A stretch of 64,000 nt of DNA from Lagopus muta (GCF_023343835.1 NC_064449.1:3199778-3263777); one strand, 5' to 3'. Shown: positions 25,101 to 47,244, counted from the first letter of the stretch. Program-made: numbers and translations. Notes: generated by a model not told the origin, from the sequence alone.

Positions 25101-27247
25101 GGTCGCAAGGCACTGCACAGGGCGCCCAGAGAGGTGGTGGTGCCCCATCCCTGCAGCACCCACAGTCAGGGGATGGGGCTGTGAGCACTGGTGGAGCTGT
25201 GGGTGTCCCTGGGCACTGCAGGGGGTTGGACTAAATGGCCTTTAAAGGTCCCTTCCAACTCAAACAATTCTATGATGATTCTATATAAAATCATACCCAT
25301 CTTTCATTATGTGATTAACCAAAGGTGAATCTGCCATGCTGGATGTCCATCTCATATGATAGAGTTGCTTTCCAAATCCAAGTGCTATAAATTTCTGCAT
25401 AGCAGCTTCACCTCTGGAAACCATTAACGTTGATGTTTACCTTAACCTCTTCAACTCTCCCTCTGCCTCTTCCCTTTCCAGTCCAAAGCTTCCTCTGTCT
25501 ACTTAGCTCTGCACCCTTGTGCTTTCTTGAGACACCCCAAATACTAAATTCATGGCCATCAATCCTTTTCCCTCCTGGAAGTGGCATTTTCCCATGTTTT
25601 TTTCTTTCCTCTGAGCCCCACTTGTGGGTCCCAGGGTTGGCAGAGAGGACACTGCTTTCCCCAAACTGCCAAATAGCCCAGCTGCGAGCAGCACCAAGTC
25701 TGATGTCTCAATCCAGGTGGGAAACTGAGATTGGAACAGTAAAAGAAGGAAGGGAAGTGATAAAGAGAGGCATATACCAGTTCAACACCAGTCGTGTTGC
25801 AGCTTCCCAGATGGAGAAGCATCTATCTGCTCAAACAAAAAAAAACAAAAAACAAACAACAAAAAACAAGTTTCCTTGTGTCACAGTGATTTCAGCTCCT
25901 TGGTGATCCTAAAACAAGGATCCCAAGTAGCCCTTGGCTATGGGTGCTAGCACACAGTGCCCTGAGCAGCCCCATCTTCCATGCTGTCCCAAGGAGACAC
26001 AGGGCTGGGAGGTCACCTGAGCCCACTAGGGCCACAGGCAATGGCCTCTGGTAGCCATCCAGGTCACCCAGACTCCACCTGAAGGTTTCTCCCAGCAGAG
26101 GCTGTGTACCATCACTGCTAGGTCCATAACATCAGCAACTGCTGAGACTCTTCCAACCTTCCCAACTGGTGGGGTCCACGGGTACCCCAAAAAACACAGT
26201 TGAGCCCTGCCCTGTGTGCAGAGCCCCCCAAAATGGCAGTTCTCATCTTGCAGTCTGCCCAGATAACTTTGTTCTCACCAGCCAGCACCCTCAGTCCTAA
26301 TCAGGGACCAAAACATTGGAGAATAAGTGACATCTCCCCTGGGGCTAATCTGCATACATGGATTTTCACTAATCTCCAGCTTAAATACACAATTATAGCA
26401 GAAATAATGTATCTGAAAGTTTAAGATTTTGTCAAATTGCAGCCAGGTTTTCAAGGAGCACATCAGTACGTGTCATTAGCAGCAGTACAGCTGACTGATT
26501 GCTTTGTGTGGAGCAACTTCACTCTGCTGCAAACATGGGCTAAACCACAGCATCTCCAGTGCTTCAAAAAACAAACAAAAAACTGGAGTGCAGTTGTTGG
26601 TGCCAAGCTGTCAGTCAGAGAGCTTCCATCACTCTGCCAGCACCACTGGAAAGGAGCTGGGGCTAAGGGCTGAGCACCGAAGTGACAAGACCCACATGGG
26701 GTTTTTGTGGGCCTGTGCCTGACCCCAGCCCCTCTGCTCTGGGGAGCGCCTTCCCCAGGAGGGCCCTTCAGTGGGGCTGCACAGACAGCTCTGCCATTCC
26801 CTGGTTTGCAAGTCTGCTCAAGCAATTCATCCCCCAGGCAATGCGAGTTGCCTTCTCACTCACTAGAAAACCTCACAGTGGGAACTGGGGCTAAGCCTGC
26901 TGCTGGGCAGGGAGCTGGGGCTGTCCCCACGCTTGCCGTCATCCCTTCTCCATCTCATTGCGGCACGTTTCACACCCACATCCCCACACAAGCTCCCCTC
27001 GAGCATCAGCTGCCTCTAATGCCCATCTCCTCTCCCTCTGCTGCAGGATGACATGCACAGGGTCATTGACCAGCAGCTGATGGACAAACACCCGAAGGAA
27101 TGGAGCCAGCTTGCTTATTCCTTCTCCAGTGGCTACGTCGCAAAGCAGAGTGCCAGACCCTCCCCTGTGCTCCAGCCAGAGCCGCAGGGGGATGAGCCCA
27201 GTGGGGCAGAAGGGCACCGTCTCTTTTCCTTTTTCAAGAAAAATTAA
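13009..27247 (+). CDS. BICDL1: BICDL1 (BICD family-like cargo adaptor 1), 3' part, eight exons
   Basis: This is a spliced gene. Joining 13009-13125, 14970-15116, 16521-16700, 17173-17391, 18611-18754, 20254-20384, 23512-23632 and 27047-27247 gives 419 codons and a TAA stop with all phases agreeing. BICDL1 (CCDC64, BICDR-1) is a long coiled-coil adaptor that links dynein/dynactin, and KIF1C, to Rab6-positive secretory vesicles and influences neurite growth. The visible protein is nearly all heptad-like coiled coil rich in E, Q, L and K. It is broken by a Ser/Asp/Glu-rich linker ([19 protein letters not shown]) and ends in a non-coiled tail closing with RLFSFFKKN. The most C-terminal coiled coil ([15 protein letters not shown]) resembles the cargo/Rab6-binding end of BICD proteins. 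The N-terminal dynein-binding CC1 box is not in the window. The human protein is about 573 residues, so roughly the first quarter is missing. Confidence 0.95.
13701..13715 (+). CDS. BICDL1: Candidate BICDL1 microexon of 9, 12 or 15 nt
   Basis: A pyrimidine tract of about 70 nt (13621-13690) leads to three consecutive AG dinucleotides (13699-13700, 13702-13703, 13705-13706), followed by CAGCAGGTCCTTGAA and then a near-consensus donor GTAAGTATG at 13716. Every acceptor choice gives a length divisible by three without a stop, adding VLE, QVLE or QQVLE between the phase-0 exons that end ..LQAE and begin IKML... UGC triplets, which in SRRM4-type neural microexons lie near the 3' splice site, occur in the tract. 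This is inference from splice signals only; I do not know of a transcript containing it. Confidence 0.4.
13869..13912 (-). mobile_element. Very short CR1-like tail, antisense
   Basis: 'agaatcacaggggttggaag' followed by 'ggccccttgggg' matches the CR1 terminal block; the similarity fades after about 45 bp. Confidence 0.55.
14970..15116 (+). CDS. BICDL1: BICDL1 coding exon B
   Basis: 49 codons, phase 0 at both ends, from [15 protein letters not shown] to HDKDLQ. The acceptor is 'cctctgcag' and the donor 'gtgaga'. Continuous coiled coil with the family-typical [17 protein letters not shown] segment. Confidence 0.95.
15117..16520 (+). other. BICDL1: BICDL1 intron B-C
   Basis: 1.4 kb. Contains a sense-oriented CR1 tail at 15240-15446; the rest shows no recognisable feature. 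Confidence 0.85.
15240..15446 (+). mobile_element. CR1 3' tail, sense orientation
   Basis: Begins within the 'aggtttcaggttaaatatta' block and ends with the CR1 terminus 'aatgattccatgattct'. Diverged in the middle. Confidence 0.8.
16521..16700 (+). CDS. BICDL1: BICDL1 coding exon C
   Basis: 60 codons, phase 0, from [18 protein letters not shown] to EELEQEREQ, between a 'tctttggaag' acceptor and a 'gtattt' donor. Heptads continue, with a Ser/Thr-rich break ([14 protein letters not shown]) and an acidic run (MEAEELEQE). A sense CR1 lies upstream and an antisense CR1 about 110 nt downstream. Confidence 0.95.
16701..17172 (+). other. BICDL1: BICDL1 intron C-D
   Basis: 472 nt, about half of it the antisense CR1 tail at 16807-17010. 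Confidence 0.9.
16807..17010 (-). mobile_element. CR1 3' tail, antisense
   Basis: Well preserved copy: starts 'atagaatcacagaattata', continues 'tggcctgggttggaaaggac' and runs through 'gccttgaatgcctgcaggga' to the 'gtgccagtgtgtcaccac' block. Same subfamily as the copy at 17531. Confidence 0.92.
17173..17391 (+). CDS. BICDL1: BICDL1 coding exon D
   Basis: 73 codons, phase 0, from [18 protein letters not shown] to NVLDGADST. The acceptor is 'ctcattccag' and the donor 'gtgagt'. It carries the conserved Ser/Asp-rich linker [16 protein letters not shown] that separates the two coiled-coil halves and a following [10 protein letters not shown] helix. Confidence 0.95.
17392..18610 (+). other. BICDL1: BICDL1 intron D-E
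   Basis: 1.2 kb. Contains a 280-bp antisense CR1 at 17531-17812; the rest is unremarkable. Confidence 0.85.
17531..17812 (-). mobile_element. CR1 3' tail, antisense
   Basis: Begins 'catagagtcatgaatggcct' and extends further 5' than its neighbour at 16807, reaching 'cctaatatccaacctaaacc' and 'ccattcccctttgtcctatc'. Confidence 0.93.
18611..18754 (+). CDS. BICDL1: BICDL1 coding exon E
   Basis: 48 codons, phase 0, from [16 protein letters not shown] to ELQRLHSQ, between 'ctgctgccag' and 'gttagt'. The start is a polar Ser/Arg/Asp patch, then coiled coil. Because both ends are phase 0, skipping would keep the frame. Confidence 0.93.
18755..20253 (+). other. BICDL1: BICDL1 intron E-F
   Basis: 1.5 kb with no CR1, gene or other feature I can recognise. 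Confidence 0.8.
20254..20384 (+). CDS. BICDL1: BICDL1 coding exon F
   Basis: 131 nt, from [18 protein letters not shown] to RDRDEAIA plus two bases of a lysine codon completed in the next exon. The acceptor is 'gtgagctcag' and the donor 'gtgagt'. GC-rich, unlike the flanking intron. Confidence 0.95.
20661..20950 (-). mobile_element. CR1 3' tail, antisense, young-looking
   Basis: Starts 'acagaatggcccaggttgga' and continues through 'gatcatgaatctccaacccc' and 'cctctctgggcagctgttcc'. It is nearly identical over about 280 bp to the copy at 46047-46325 and shares its terminus with 52785-52929. Confidence 0.93.
22007..22027. repeat. C12A9 homopolymer junction
   Basis: Twelve C directly followed by nine A. 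A similar C10A9 tract occurs at 44129-44147. Confidence 0.85.
23111..23395 (-). mobile_element. CR1 3' tail, antisense
   Basis: Starts 'tagaatcataaaatggtttg' and runs to 'tttgaaaccatttccccttg' and beyond. It belongs to the same subfamily as the sense copy at 24775-25285, with blocks such as 'ccaccagtgctcacagcccc' matching its reverse complement. Confidence 0.93.
23512..23632 (+). CDS. BICDL1: BICDL1 coding exon G
   Basis: 121 nt: one base completing the split lysine, then 40 codons from [16 protein letters not shown] to SQQLEAWQ. The acceptor is 'ctccccccag' and the donor 'gtgagc'. The segment [15 protein letters not shown] is the BICD-like C-terminal coiled coil associated with cargo/Rab6 binding in the family. 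It is flanked by two inverted, closely similar CR1 copies. Confidence 0.95.
23633..27046 (+). other. BICDL1: BICDL1 intron G-H
   Basis: 3.4 kb. Apart from the sense CR1 at 24775-25285 and short A-rich runs around 25839-25867 nothing was recognised. Confidence 0.85.
24775..25285 (+). mobile_element. CR1 copy, sense, about 510 bp, longest clean copy here
   Basis: Extends 5' to 'ggagcactgcgttcagatgt' and 'ctccctgttaggacaggctg', then 'ggaaatggtttcaaacaaaa', and ends 'ccttccaactcaaacaattc' plus 'tatgatgattctat', the CR1 3' end. The reading frames are broken, so it is not autonomous. Confidence 0.93.
27047..27247 (+). CDS. BICDL1: BICDL1 last coding exon H
   Basis: 66 codons plus TAA, phase 0, from [15 protein letters not shown] to RLFSFFKKN. 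The acceptor is 'ccctctgctgcag'. The coiled coil stops after about 20 residues; the remainder is Pro/Ser/Gly-rich with a short basic-aromatic end that the family conserves (human ends similarly with RLFSFF). Confidence 0.95.
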   Translation, partial: DDMHRVIDQQLMDKHPKEWSQLAYSFSSGYVAKQSARPSPVLQPEPQGDEPSGAEGHRLFSFFKKN

Positions 27248-28215
27248 CTTGAAAAAGAGAAACCTCTCCAACCATTCTTGCTTCAAGATGGGGAGGGGGC
27301 AGCTGCCCAGCTTGCTGATGGACCCAACGCTGATCCACCGGGAATAAGAAGGGGCAAAGGAGTTAACCTTGAGACTCTGCACTATTAACGCCGCACCTGG
27401 TCTGAACCAAATGTTTACATAAATTGGAAATTTGCAAATTGACATTGTGCTACAGATGGAAAGCAACTTTTCTTATTCTTCAAGTGAAGCGATGAACTTC
27501 AGGGTATATTTTAGGCGCTTTGACACGGTTTAGTTTCTGCTGTGAAGAATAATCTGATTGATTGTCTTAAAAGCATTCTGATGCTGGAGAAGGAAATAAG
27601 CAGCCCCAAGACAAAGCAGCGCAGGGGATTGGGAACTGCCATCACAGCGAGTGCAGGGGGAAGAAGAGAGCCCAATGCAAGAGAAGAGAGGAGCCCTCAT
27701 ACAGCCCTCCAGGCCTGGCAACTGATGTCCTTCATCCATCCCACTGGGAGCAGAGCTGCTTTGGCTGCAGCATTGCCATGTTTTGAGAAGATGAACCCTC
27801 ACTGCACATCGTACCTGGGCATGCCTGTGGCTCTGTGGAGCTGCTCACCCCCGCGGGGAACCCAGGCTCCTTGCAGGTCAGGGCAGTTGTAAGTTTGTGT
27901 CTTCTGCAGCCTGTTAGAAGAGTTGCAGAGTCTGTAGGTGCACAAAAATGTTAAGGACTTCTTCCCATCCCTATTGGCCACCTGCAACAGATTACAAACT
28001 GAATAGCGTTGTGGATGTTCAGTCCCGGGGCCTCCAAAGGTCAAAGGTAGATGTGGAACTTCAGCACGTCGCACACCTTTCCCCTAAAGCCATGTATCTC
28101 TCACAAACCGAGTAAGAAACCTGTTATTGTAACAGGATAGCTTCCCGCCCAAAAAAACCCCCACAACTCATTGAGATCCTGTCCATAATGAAATCAAAGG
28201 CTCACCAATGCTAGG

Positions 28216-28283
28216 CTGGCAGATGTGATCCTTAAATCCATGTCACATCCGGATCACATCACATCCGCTGGCAGATGTGATCC
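28216..28283. repeat. Three-copy direct/inverted repeat in the BICDL1 3' UTR
   Basis: CTGGCAGATGTGATCC occurs at 28216-28231 and 28268-28283. The reverse complement of its last ten bases, GGATCACATC, lies between them at 28251-28260. The middle copy can pair with either outer copy, giving 10-bp stems with loops of 19 or 13 nt. Confidence 0.85.
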
Positions 28284-28970
28284 GTGCCAAAAACACATGG
28301 GCATCTACCTTTGCTAAAGCCCCAGGCAATCAGGGCACCTGCAGAGCTCTGGGGATCTTGCAGCTTGCCCTTTGTGCCCTGCAGTACCATTAGCTGTGGC
28401 CTGATGGAAATGATGTGTATTTGTTCTGCCCATGGGTCATTTCCCACTCAGCCCCTCAGCAAACAGGCAGCCAGATCTCCTCTTAACCAAAGGTGATCAA
28501 AGCCTGCTTTGCTGAAACCAAGACTCAGCCGACAAGAAGGAAAATTAGTATTTCTGGTGTATGCACACGGTGGTGCTGGAAACCCTGCAATACATTTCCC
28601 TATGCACTGGATGGGCACCTTAGAGCTCTTCCCTTTGATACAGTCTGCCTTCACGAGACAGCAAGGCAGCCAGGCCAAGCTCAGAGCTGTCCTGCCTCCA
28701 TCATGTGATTTTCACATGTTCTCCCAGCTCACAATGCCCACAGACCCCAATTTGTTTCCCTGCTGCTTTGAGGAGGCTCCCTCCTACGCTGTCCCACAGG
28801 AGATGGAACACATACAGCTCTTCCCAGCTCAGCACAGGTGCTAAAACACCTTCTTAGGGGGAGCTGCCAATCCCTGCTCCATATTGACAGTCACAGGTAT
28901 GCTGCTAGAATTAGCCATCCAGCACCTCCTCCTTAGAAGCAGGTAAGGTTGGTGGGTTGTTGTTTAATGT

Positions 28971-28982
28971 ATTTATTTATTG
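28971..28982 (+). promoter_or_regulatory. AU-rich element, first
   Basis: ATTTATTTATTG contains the TTATTTATT nonamer (28973-28981) linked to AU-rich-element-mediated mRNA decay. It is on the sense strand of BICDL1, downstream of its stop. Function is inferred. Confidence 0.5.
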
Positions 28983-29910
28983 CATCGAGCATACATAATA
29001 CCTCAGTAGAAATATCCTTTCTGCCTACAAAGATCTGAGCATCCCCACGTTTCCTTATTAGCACGGAGCTGCCACGCTGGTACAAAGTCAGTAAACATCA
29101 GGTCAGCTCTGCAAAGAGCAAAGCACTCTTTGGGGATAGAGAAGGATGAGTGGTAAAACTCATTTACCTGAAAGCAATGAAACCTGGATCCCAGGTCCTA
29201 CCCAAGAAGTAATTAAAGCACCATCAACATCGTTTGATGCTAATAGGGAAGGGAGCTTGGAGCCTCATCAGCAGGAAAGGAAACCAAACCTCTCCTCCTG
29301 CTGAGCGTCTGCTTGTAGTGCAAACTAAGGGAAGGGACTCCATGCAGTGCCAAGAGTGCTCTCAGGACAGAAAACCCTCACCCTCCCATCATACCTACAT
29401 TATGACTCCTCATAGGACAGAGACACGAGGCACGTGCTCAGCATCTCCTGCCGTCAGGACTCACTCATGCCCATATGCATTAAGAAGCTCTGTTACCTGC
29501 AGAATTGGCGTGGATAGATGGACAACAGCGATCCCTGTGAGCAGTTGTCTTACACAGCAATTCTTTGGAAATGACACTGCATATTTTTGGGAGTCATGTG
29601 AACATCTCAGTCCTCACAGCTCCTTATTCTGCTGTCAGCAATCACTTCCCAGGCCCCAGCAGCTCTCTGCAGACCACGTGCTGACAGCTGAGTGGGACCT
29701 TCCCCCCTTGAAGATGTCTGTCTGTCTGTACGCAGTCCTAAGTAAAGGACCTTCAGTAACCCAATGAAGATGCGGTAATGAGACGAAGAAAGGTGCCTTC
29801 TGCTACACGTTTGCTGAGAGGAAAGTGACTCATTTGGTTGCAGGGGTAGGCAATTGAAATGCACAGCACATCTCTGCATTTAAGGAGAAACCTACCCTAA
29901 TCCCATTGCA

Positions 29911-29927
29911 ATTTTATTTATTTATTA
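29911..29927 (+). promoter_or_regulatory. AU-rich element, second
   Basis: ATTTTATTTATTTATTA carries overlapping ATTTA pentamers and the TTATTTATT nonamer at 29914-29922, about 940 nt after the first such element. Confidence 0.5.
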
Positions 29928-31105
29928 GCAGTGACGGAAGAGAATGCAAAAGGAAGGACAGCGCGTCCCAAGGTGCCAGTTGGGTATGGTTTCTTCAAAC
30001 TAACCCCTTAATCCTACAGACTTAGTTGCACTACTAAACCCAGAAATACAAGAGAATTGTGTTTAACGAACTGGACAACAGACCAAAGGAGACCTCCTTG
30101 TGCTCAGCTGCTACTCAATAGCAACAGAAACTGCCTTAACATAGCAGCTAAGCTTTGTTTCGTTCTATTGAAAACTTACTCAGTCCTTCACATTCTTGTG
30201 TGTCACATTGTGTTTTAAGGTCCCAACTATTTCACCCTGAACGGTCATTGAAGCACTCATCCCCTTCTGTAGAGGCCAGGAACCTGGAACTGTCCTTGCA
30301 GGGCTGGGTTAGAAGATGCTCCACTTGTGATAGTCTGTATTTTAGGATACACATGGCATAAAGAAAACATCAGCTCCACTGAATGGAATGGAGGAAGTGC
30401 ATTAATCCAGCAGGCACTCAGGATCCCAAAGTAGACTTAACAAGAGGGATCAGCAGCTCTAAATACAACACTCACCCTTCGGAGATGATGGTAAATAACC
30501 CAGCAGTGCTGCACAGTCACCCTCGAGTTTTGCACATGCAGAAGACACCTGCTGAGATGAAGGTTACAAAGAACTTTCCCACAGTTGAGCAACAGGTGAC
30601 TGGGCAAATGTTTTCTGTGTAAGGGAGAAGGGATGATTCTCCCTTTCGTAAACTCTGCAAGGGAAGCAACAGTAAACAAGGAATACGTGAATGAAAGGCA
30701 AGTCACTCGCACTTTATGTTAATTCAAACTTGGATCAGCAACTTGCCATCAAGATGAATGCTAAATCAATTAATGACAACAGAATAATTTTGCACAGAGC
30801 AGCAAGAAGTGAGGTTAGAGGCAGTGCTGCATGCACAAGGACTTCATAGCTGTATGCACTTGTCCTACTTAGAATGCTAAATTCCTGATATGCCTCTGCA
30901 GCAGGCAATCTCTGCACTCCCCACTCGGCTATAAAAAGCAAGATTGTTGTAACCAAAAGCCAAGAAAGGAAGCGTCTGGGTGCTGCAGTAACCATTCCCT
31001 TGGATTGAGAGGGAAAAGCACACAGCAGGGACAAGCAGAAAGAATGTATCTATAGATATGTACATAAACCACAGTGCTGTAATTTTTGTATGTAGCAGTC
31101 ATGTA

Positions 31106-31111
31106 AATAAA
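31106..31111 (+). terminator. BICDL1: Poly(A) signal AATAAA, proximal candidate for BICDL1
   Basis: Canonical hexamer in AT-rich sequence with a T-rich stretch just downstream. Confidence 0.5.
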
Positions 31112-31203
31112 TGTATGGTTTTTATAAGATACATATTATGAAAATCTATAAAGGCATATTTTTAGTAAAAAGATGCTCTTCTTTTGTAAATAGTTCTCTT
31201 CAG

Positions 31204-31209
31204 AATAAA
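31204..31209 (+). terminator. BICDL1: Poly(A) signal AATAAA, distal candidate for BICDL1
   Basis: Second canonical hexamer, after which the base composition changes. It is the favoured 3' end, with cleavage expected about 10-25 nt downstream. Confidence 0.55.
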
Positions 31210-31230
31210 ACAGACATTTATATACTGTCT

Positions 31231-31864
31231 CAGCTCTCAAGTCACTGCTTATCCTGCCCACCTGCAGAAGCATCTTAGCACCTAGAAGCATCTTTAGCAC
31301 CTCATCATCCCAAGAAATTCACCCAGACAGCACTTGCATGTGTTCTGCAGAGAACAAGGCTGGAGAAAGAACATTTGAGGCGTTTACACCTCCTGCTGCA
31401 CAGGAAAACAGGCAAACTCAAGTCTCCTCCACCATCCAGCCATCTGTACCCTTTAGGTGCCTTTACACGGAGGAGCATTCAAACTTTGACAAGTTTAGAT
31501 AAATCTCAGATGACCAATGAGACACCTCCAACGAGCCCCAGTTGCAGCTCAGGCCATCTGCATGCTGTGAAGATTCTCCCATCAACAGTCATAGCTGAAC
31601 AAGGCAGGCAGGAGAAAAGGCATCGTCCCAAAACACTTGGGAGTGTTTCCATGACCCTTCTCCAGGAGCGAGGAGCTGCCTTAGTAGCCTGCTTGTGTGA
31701 ACTGGCAGCCAGCACAGGACAGATACACATCAATTGTTATTTCATCAGTACCTCCTTCCCCAGAAAGAAGCCCCCTCCACATCCAGCAGAAGGGCTCAGC
31801 CCTGGCTTGCCACCCTCCACCTCCAGATGATGGACAGCAGAGGAAACAAAGCCTCAAAAAAGAT
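31231..31864. other. Gap between the convergent BICDL1 and RAB35 3' ends
   Basis: About 630 bp of mixed sequence with no recognised gene or repeat. The two genes are tail-to-tail across it. Confidence 0.6.
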
Positions 31865-31880
31865 TTGGCAGCTTGTAACC

Positions 31881-31886
31881 TTTATT
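31881..31886 (-). terminator. RAB35: Poly(A) signal, distal candidate for RAB35
   Basis: TTTATT on the plus strand reads AATAAA on the minus strand, in an AT-rich setting about 2.5 kb after the RAB35 stop. Confidence 0.5.
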
Positions 31887-32224
31887 TTTAGTTTTTTAAA
31901 ATTATTTAAAAAGCATAATTAGAAACTTTCATTACAGAAATAATCCTAGCAATCCAGTTAGACATTCCATTGCTCAACATTTAGGAAACTTCACATCAGC
32001 ACACCACGAGAGATGCAGTCCCCACCCCTTCCAATTGAACAGTCAGTGGCAAGAGCAGACATAACCACTCCTCTACAGCCAGTATTAGGAAAAAACTCCC
32101 ACTGCAGGAAGTTGGACACCTGGATTGGCAGAGCTCAAACTGTGGCCACAAAGACCTGGACTCAAAGAGAACCAATCTTCCCACATAAGAGAACACTCCA
32201 GGTTTGGGTGCACCATTTCCTCAT

Positions 32225-32230
32225 TTTATT
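32225..32230 (-). terminator. RAB35: Poly(A) signal, proximal candidate for RAB35
   Basis: Reads GCAATAAAATGAGG on the minus strand, about 2.1 kb after the stop codon. Confidence 0.5.
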
Positions 32231-33649
32231 GCATCAGTTCCAGTCATTTCAGACATTTATTTCAGCCTGTAAGAAGTTGCTCCTTCCTGGATCTGCACAC
32301 TTGCTACCACGAGAGCCCAAAAGAAACACAGTTGGACCCTTTGATTAGAAAGTGGTAACCGTCACAGCATCACAGCACGGCTTCATTTCAACAGGAAGGC
32401 TTTGAGGACTGACAGAGCTCCTTCCTTGTGCATACACCACATTCAACATGAGAAAGCATACAGAATGACACCTGGTGCAACTTAAGCTGCCCCTTTCCAC
32501 AGCTGCTTGAGTCTAACCATCATCAGAGCTCACGCTAGCAACGTCATCCCAACTCTTTCTTGGGTTACCACTACAAGATATGTGAAGAAAACAGATGGGT
32601 GAAGGCAGCTGGAAATGTACTCCCAGCACCTGAACTGATTAAAAATGTGTTTACACATTCATTGTTTGCATTTTTTTTTTAAAAGAAAGTCTCCAAAGTG
32701 ATTGATTGTGATGTGATTGTATGATTGGGGCTCTTACCACAACCCGTAAAAATCTTAAAAAAAAAAATACAGGCAAAATAAGTGACTAAATTTTAGCCTC
32801 TCCTGGGGGAACGGGGAGGAAGGGAGAGAGGAGGGCTGATCCAGAGCTCATGGACATCAGTGAACCACATCCTACCAAACCAAGGCCAGCAATTCCATTG
32901 GGCTCACTGACAAATGGAGTAAGTCTGCCTTCAAGGTCTTCAAGGAAATCGTTATCTTCTATGCCTTTTTGTCATCTTAAAGAAAATTCTTAATTATTAT
33001 GTAGGCAATTATTCAGGTGCTGAGCACGTACATTCAGCCCAGAAATCTAATACTTCAGTTACACAATCTCTCCCCCTTTAACTGTATCTATCCAGGGCAA
33101 CAGACTGAGCCACTGTTTTCCCAGAAATGCCAACGTGGGCAAAGAAAACAACGCTGGGCACAGCAAGACCGGTTTGTTTTCAAAGGTGATCCTCCAAGCA
33201 AGTTTTCCATTTTCTTACATTAAAGAGCAGTCCTCCTTTCTAATAGAAGAGTCCTGGGAATGATCCTGCAGCAGCTTTCATTTTCAGACATCAATCCAGA
33301 ATAGCTAGATTTCTTTTCATGCCTTTTCTCACTGAAAAACGCAGCTCTGCCACCAAAATTCACATTCATGTTCACATCTCCTATTTGTTGATGGGACAAT
33401 GAGGAGGAAGGGGTATTGTTGGTTGTTTTTTTTGGCAGAACAACATGATGTTTGTTCTCAAAAGAAGTGGACCCTCACTTAGGACCGTGGCAGAACCAGA
33501 AGCAGAGGTCAAAGGAGTTTAATTTCACCTTAAAAAAACAAAAAGTTTTATCCAAATAAATCCCACTTCTGCAGGCTGGTTGGTTTTTTTTTCAGTATCT
33601 TGATACAAATGGAAGGAGAGCATGGGTACAGCTGGGCTGCAGCACATGA

Positions 33650-33945
33650 AGATGAAACCCAAGGACCCAGCCAAAAACCCGGATCATGGCAAACTGAAAT
33701 TCAAGGCCCCAGCAGCAGCACCAGCTGCCAGCCCAGGGGCTTGAGAAGTGAAACCCCAGGCTTCAGCAACAACACCTGCAATCCCGGTACCTAGAAAAAG
33801 AAAGCCAGAGCCCCAAGTAAAAGCCTGGAACTCTAAGTGAAGCCATAGGCCCCAGGGGCACCAGTTGCCAGCCTGGAGCCCAACAGAAGTGAAGCCAGAG
33901 GCCCCAGGAAGCAGCTGCTGCCAGCCTGAGGCCAACTTGATTTAA
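33650..33945. repeat. Irregular degenerate tandem repeat in the RAB35 3' UTR
   Basis: Related blocks recur: 'caccagctgccagcccaggg' (about 33719), 'caccagttgccagcctggag' (about 33859) and 'cagctgctgccagcctgagg' (about 33912), with 'gaagtgaa..ccc(c)agg' and 'gaagccagaggccccagg' between them. Spacing is uneven, so this is an eroded minisatellite or patchy duplication rather than a clean array. Confidence 0.6.
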
Positions 33946-34359
33946 GAACTTGGTACTATTTCATTAAAAAGGTGAACTCTGCAGTCCATGATTGGTTGAC
34001 ATTAAGAAGGCATAAGCCAAAGCAACAACAGGGAGGCGAGGCTGGTTAACGCAATATACATTATATACAAACTCTTGGGTTAATTAGTCCACTTGGTAGG
34101 CAACGTCCTTTCTTGTCTACAAGGCGCACTGGAATGAGCAGGGGAGGAGAGAGGGGCAAGATTCCATCCGATACTTTCTTGGCACTGAAGTGGTAAGGTG
34201 CCAGCGCCTCTTGATAGAAAACATGGAGAAAAAAAATAATCTTTAAATAACGGCACAAAACTGAGAAAGTCCTCCCAAAGCCTGTCCCAGTGGAACTGCC
34301 CGAGTCTAGCTGGAAGGGCTGATCTGTCAGAGCAGAGTCTCTGCAGCAGGGGAAGGGCA

Positions 34360-47244
<12,885 letters not shown>

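Larger units (their letters stand above)
27248..31230 (+). other. BICDL1: BICDL1 3' UTR (probable extent)
   Basis: From the stop codon to just past the distal AATAAA there is no other gene and no CR1. The last 170 bases are AT-rich with the look of a 3' UTR end. Inside are two AU-rich nonamers (28973-28981 and 29914-29922) and a three-copy direct/inverted repeat (28216-28283). The length of about 4 kb is inferred from poly(A) signals only. Confidence 0.6.
31865..34359 (-). other. RAB35: RAB35 3' UTR (probable extent)
   Basis: From the RAB35 stop down to the most distal minus-strand AATAAA at 31881-31886. No other gene is visible. It contains an irregular Pro/Ala-like GC-rich repeat at 33650-33945 and several A/T runs. 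Use of the nearer signal at 32225 would shorten it by about 350 nt. Confidence 0.6.

Noticed and set aside
33684..33935. 83-codon minus-strand frame in the RAB35 3' UTR
   Set aside because: Generated by the degenerate repeat; downstream of the RAB35 stop and without homology.
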